Of a stretch of 7,010 bases of DNA, positions 6,090-7,010 are shown piece after piece. The stretch is taken from the NCBI GenBank assembly GCA_003525885.1, contig DQIG01000089.1:1-7010 (forward strand), given 5' to 3'. The notes beneath the pieces were generated by a model. The model was not told the origin of the DNA. It did not search any database and worked only from the letters and a program-made list of their open reading frames with translations. A program made the translations under genes and the position numbers. Origin of the DNA: Stenotrophomonas sp. (GTDB lineage: Bacteria; Pseudomonadota; Gammaproteobacteria; Xanthomonadales; Xanthomonadaceae). How positions within the stretch are numbered: the stretch's first letter is position 1; every line of letters starts with the position of its first letter.

Positions 6090-6560
6090 ATGGCCTCCCG
6101 TTCCCCGTTGTTTCCCACCCGCGTCAGCTATCGCGCCTTCGGCCGCCAGTTCGGTCGCGGCGAGCAGGCGCTGCTGGGCGCGCTCCGCCAGCTGCGCGAT
6201 CCCGATCTGCAGCCCGATGGCCTCGCCCAGCTGAGCGCTCTCGGGCTTGACCCAGAAGGCTGCGACGCCTTCATCGACCTGTTGCCGCTGCTGGCCACGC
6301 CCGCCGCCCCCATTGATCTGCTGCCGGCCGGCTCACCGTTCATTGCCGCCAGCGAACTGGACCTGCTGGTCTGCCTGCTGCGCATCGCGCAATGGCGGCA
6401 TGCACGGCCCCGCGAAGACGACACGCTGGCACCATTGCGCCGGCAGCTGGCGTGCTGCGCGGTGGCGGTGCAGGCGGCACAGCTGCCGCTGCGGCAGCGT
6501 TCGTTATCACCGGTCGGGCTGAGGCTGCTCGATCCAAGCGGCTGGTTGCGGCAGCGATGA
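6090..6560 (+). CDS. Hypothetical protein, 156 residues, downstream of the stress gene
   Basis: I do not recognise this family. The ATG at 6090 is 5 bp after the stress-protein stop, on the same strand. There is no Shine-Dalgarno before it, so translation by re-initiation after the upstream gene is likely. Codon use matches its neighbours, with G/C-rich third positions, and the opposite strand carries no better candidate, so it looks like a real gene. The product is Leu/Ala/Arg-rich and probably mostly helical. It has a basic N terminus (SYRAFGRQFGRGEQ), a segment LQPDGLAQLSALGLDPEG, an acidic-hydrophobic stretch (FIDLLPLL), and a semi-hydrophobic helix ELDLLVCLLRIAQW (about residues 89-102). 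The C-terminal half has a CC pair (LACCAVAVQAAQLPLRQR). There is no signal peptide or clear membrane span, so it is probably cytoplasmic. No catalytic motif is apparent. Confidence 0.7.
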   Translation: MASRSPLFPTRVSYRAFGRQFGRGEQALLGALRQLRDPDLQPDGLAQLSALGLDPEGCDAFIDLLPLLATPAAPIDLLPAGSPFIAASELDLLVCLLRIAQWRHARPREDDTLAPLRRQLACCAVAVQAAQLPLRQRSLSPVGLRLLDPSGWLRQR

Positions 6561-6570
6561 CCCATCCGCA

Positions 6571-6600
6571 CCGCCCCCGCGTGTTCGCCATCAGGGGCGG
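6571..6600. terminator. Possible hairpin between convergent genes
   Basis: In the 54-bp gap between the convergent hypothetical and GGDEF genes, CCGCCCC (6571-6577) and GGGGCGG (6594-6600) form a perfect 7-bp GC-only stem with a 16-nt loop. There is no T run on either side, so it would be a non-canonical or Rho-assisted bidirectional terminator at best. Confidence 0.3.
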
Positions 6601-6614
6601 GACACGGGGCGCGC

Positions 6615-7010
6615 TCAGCAATCCATCCTTCCATGCGCGCTGCCCTCGTCGTCCAGCACATGCGCATGCAGGATCACCTGGTTGCGGCCAGCACGCTTGG
6701 CGGCATACAGGCCGGCATCTGCGTCGGCCAGCAACTGATCGGCGCTGGCCAGGGCCGGTGGATGCAGGTAGCCCACGCCAATGCTGATGCTGACCGATCC
6801 TTCCGGCAGCGGCAGCGCTTCCACCGCCTCGCGCAGGCGCTCGGCCAGCGCCAGCACGCCCGACAGCGCGCTTCCGGGCACGATCACCGCGAATTCCTCG
6901 CCCCCATAGCGCGCAACGCTGTCACCGGCGCGACCGGCGTTGGCCATCAGGACTGCAGCGACGGCCTGCAGGCAGCGGTCGCCAGCGGGATGGCCATGAC
7001 GATCGTTGAA
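6615..7010 (-). CDS. Diguanylate cyclase, C-terminal GGDEF domain (5' partial)
   Basis: The frame is open to the right edge, so only the last 131 residues are seen; the ATG at 6947 is internal. The edge sequence FNDRHGHPAGDRCLQAVAAV is the classic early GGDEF motif (F/Y-N-D-x-x-G-H-x-x-G-D). The active site GGEEF lies at 6905-6891 and is the catalytic GGEEF form. Five residues before it is RAGD (6932-6921), a match to the RxxD inhibitory site that binds c-di-GMP. The later segment VSISIGVGYL and the DAGLYAAKRAGRNQV helix complete the fold. The enzyme should condense two GTP into c-di-GMP, which controls biofilm and motility switching. The sensory or membrane part lies outside the window, so the input signal is unknown. 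It converges on the stress-gene pair with a 54-bp gap. Confidence 0.95.
   Translation of the reverse strand, partial: FNDRHGHPAGDRCLQAVAAVLMANAGRAGDSVARYGGEEFAVIVPGSALSGVLALAERLREAVEALPLPEGSVSISIGVGYLHPPALASADQLLADADAGLYAAKRAGRNQVILHAHVLDDEGSAHGRMDC

Noticed and set aside
6561..6614. Stenotrophomonas-type GTAG-headed palindromic repeat (REP-like)
   Set aside because: The GC-rich inverted repeat here has no GTAG/CTAC ends and no second copy in the window, so it is a plain hairpin at most.

Overview
The window is high-GC gammaproteobacterial chromosome. Protein style and codon use (strong third-position G/C) resemble the Xanthomonadaceae, most likely Stenotrophomonas. This is an inference from the look of the proteins, not from a marker gene. 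It holds eight protein-coding genes, the first and last cut by the window edges. I see no rRNA, tRNA, CRISPR array, insertion sequence or integrase, and coding density is high throughout.

Layout. Positions 2-364 (+) carry the C-terminal ATPase core of a sensor histidine kinase. It ends tail-to-tail with, and overlaps by 10 bp, the last gene of a minus-strand cluster. That cluster, read from right to left, is: LysR-type regulator (5481-4564), 14-TM MFS (DHA2/EmrB-type) transporter (4411-2882), HlyD/EmrA-type membrane-fusion protein (2861-1779) and NodT-type outer-membrane efflux lipoprotein (1782-355). The three transport genes are tightly packed, with a 20-bp gap and then a 4-bp ATGA overlap. 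Together they encode a complete inner membrane-periplasm-outer membrane tripartite pump. The LysR gene lies 152 bp upstream in the same direction, so it is the obvious candidate regulator. The spacer between it and the transporter is unusually rich in dyad symmetry.

Divergent from the LysR gene, a universal stress protein (5638-6084, +) is followed after 5 bp by an unrecognised 156-residue protein (6090-6560, +), probably in one operon. Finally, the C-terminal GGDEF domain of a diguanylate cyclase (7010-6615, -, open at the window edge) converges on that pair. It has an intact GGEEF active site and an RxxD inhibitory site.

How it fits together. The central theme is a regulated multidrug or toxic-compound efflux cassette. 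Its transporter departs from the DHA2 consensus at the first-helix motif and at motif A. The flanking genes (sensor kinase, stress protein, c-di-GMP enzyme) are ordinary signalling and stress genes with no demonstrated link to the pump. I do not see a clearly new biological system. The best leads are the divergent transporter motifs, the symmetric control region at 4412-4563, the degenerate nucleotide-binding loop of the stress protein, and the unknown gene coupled to it.
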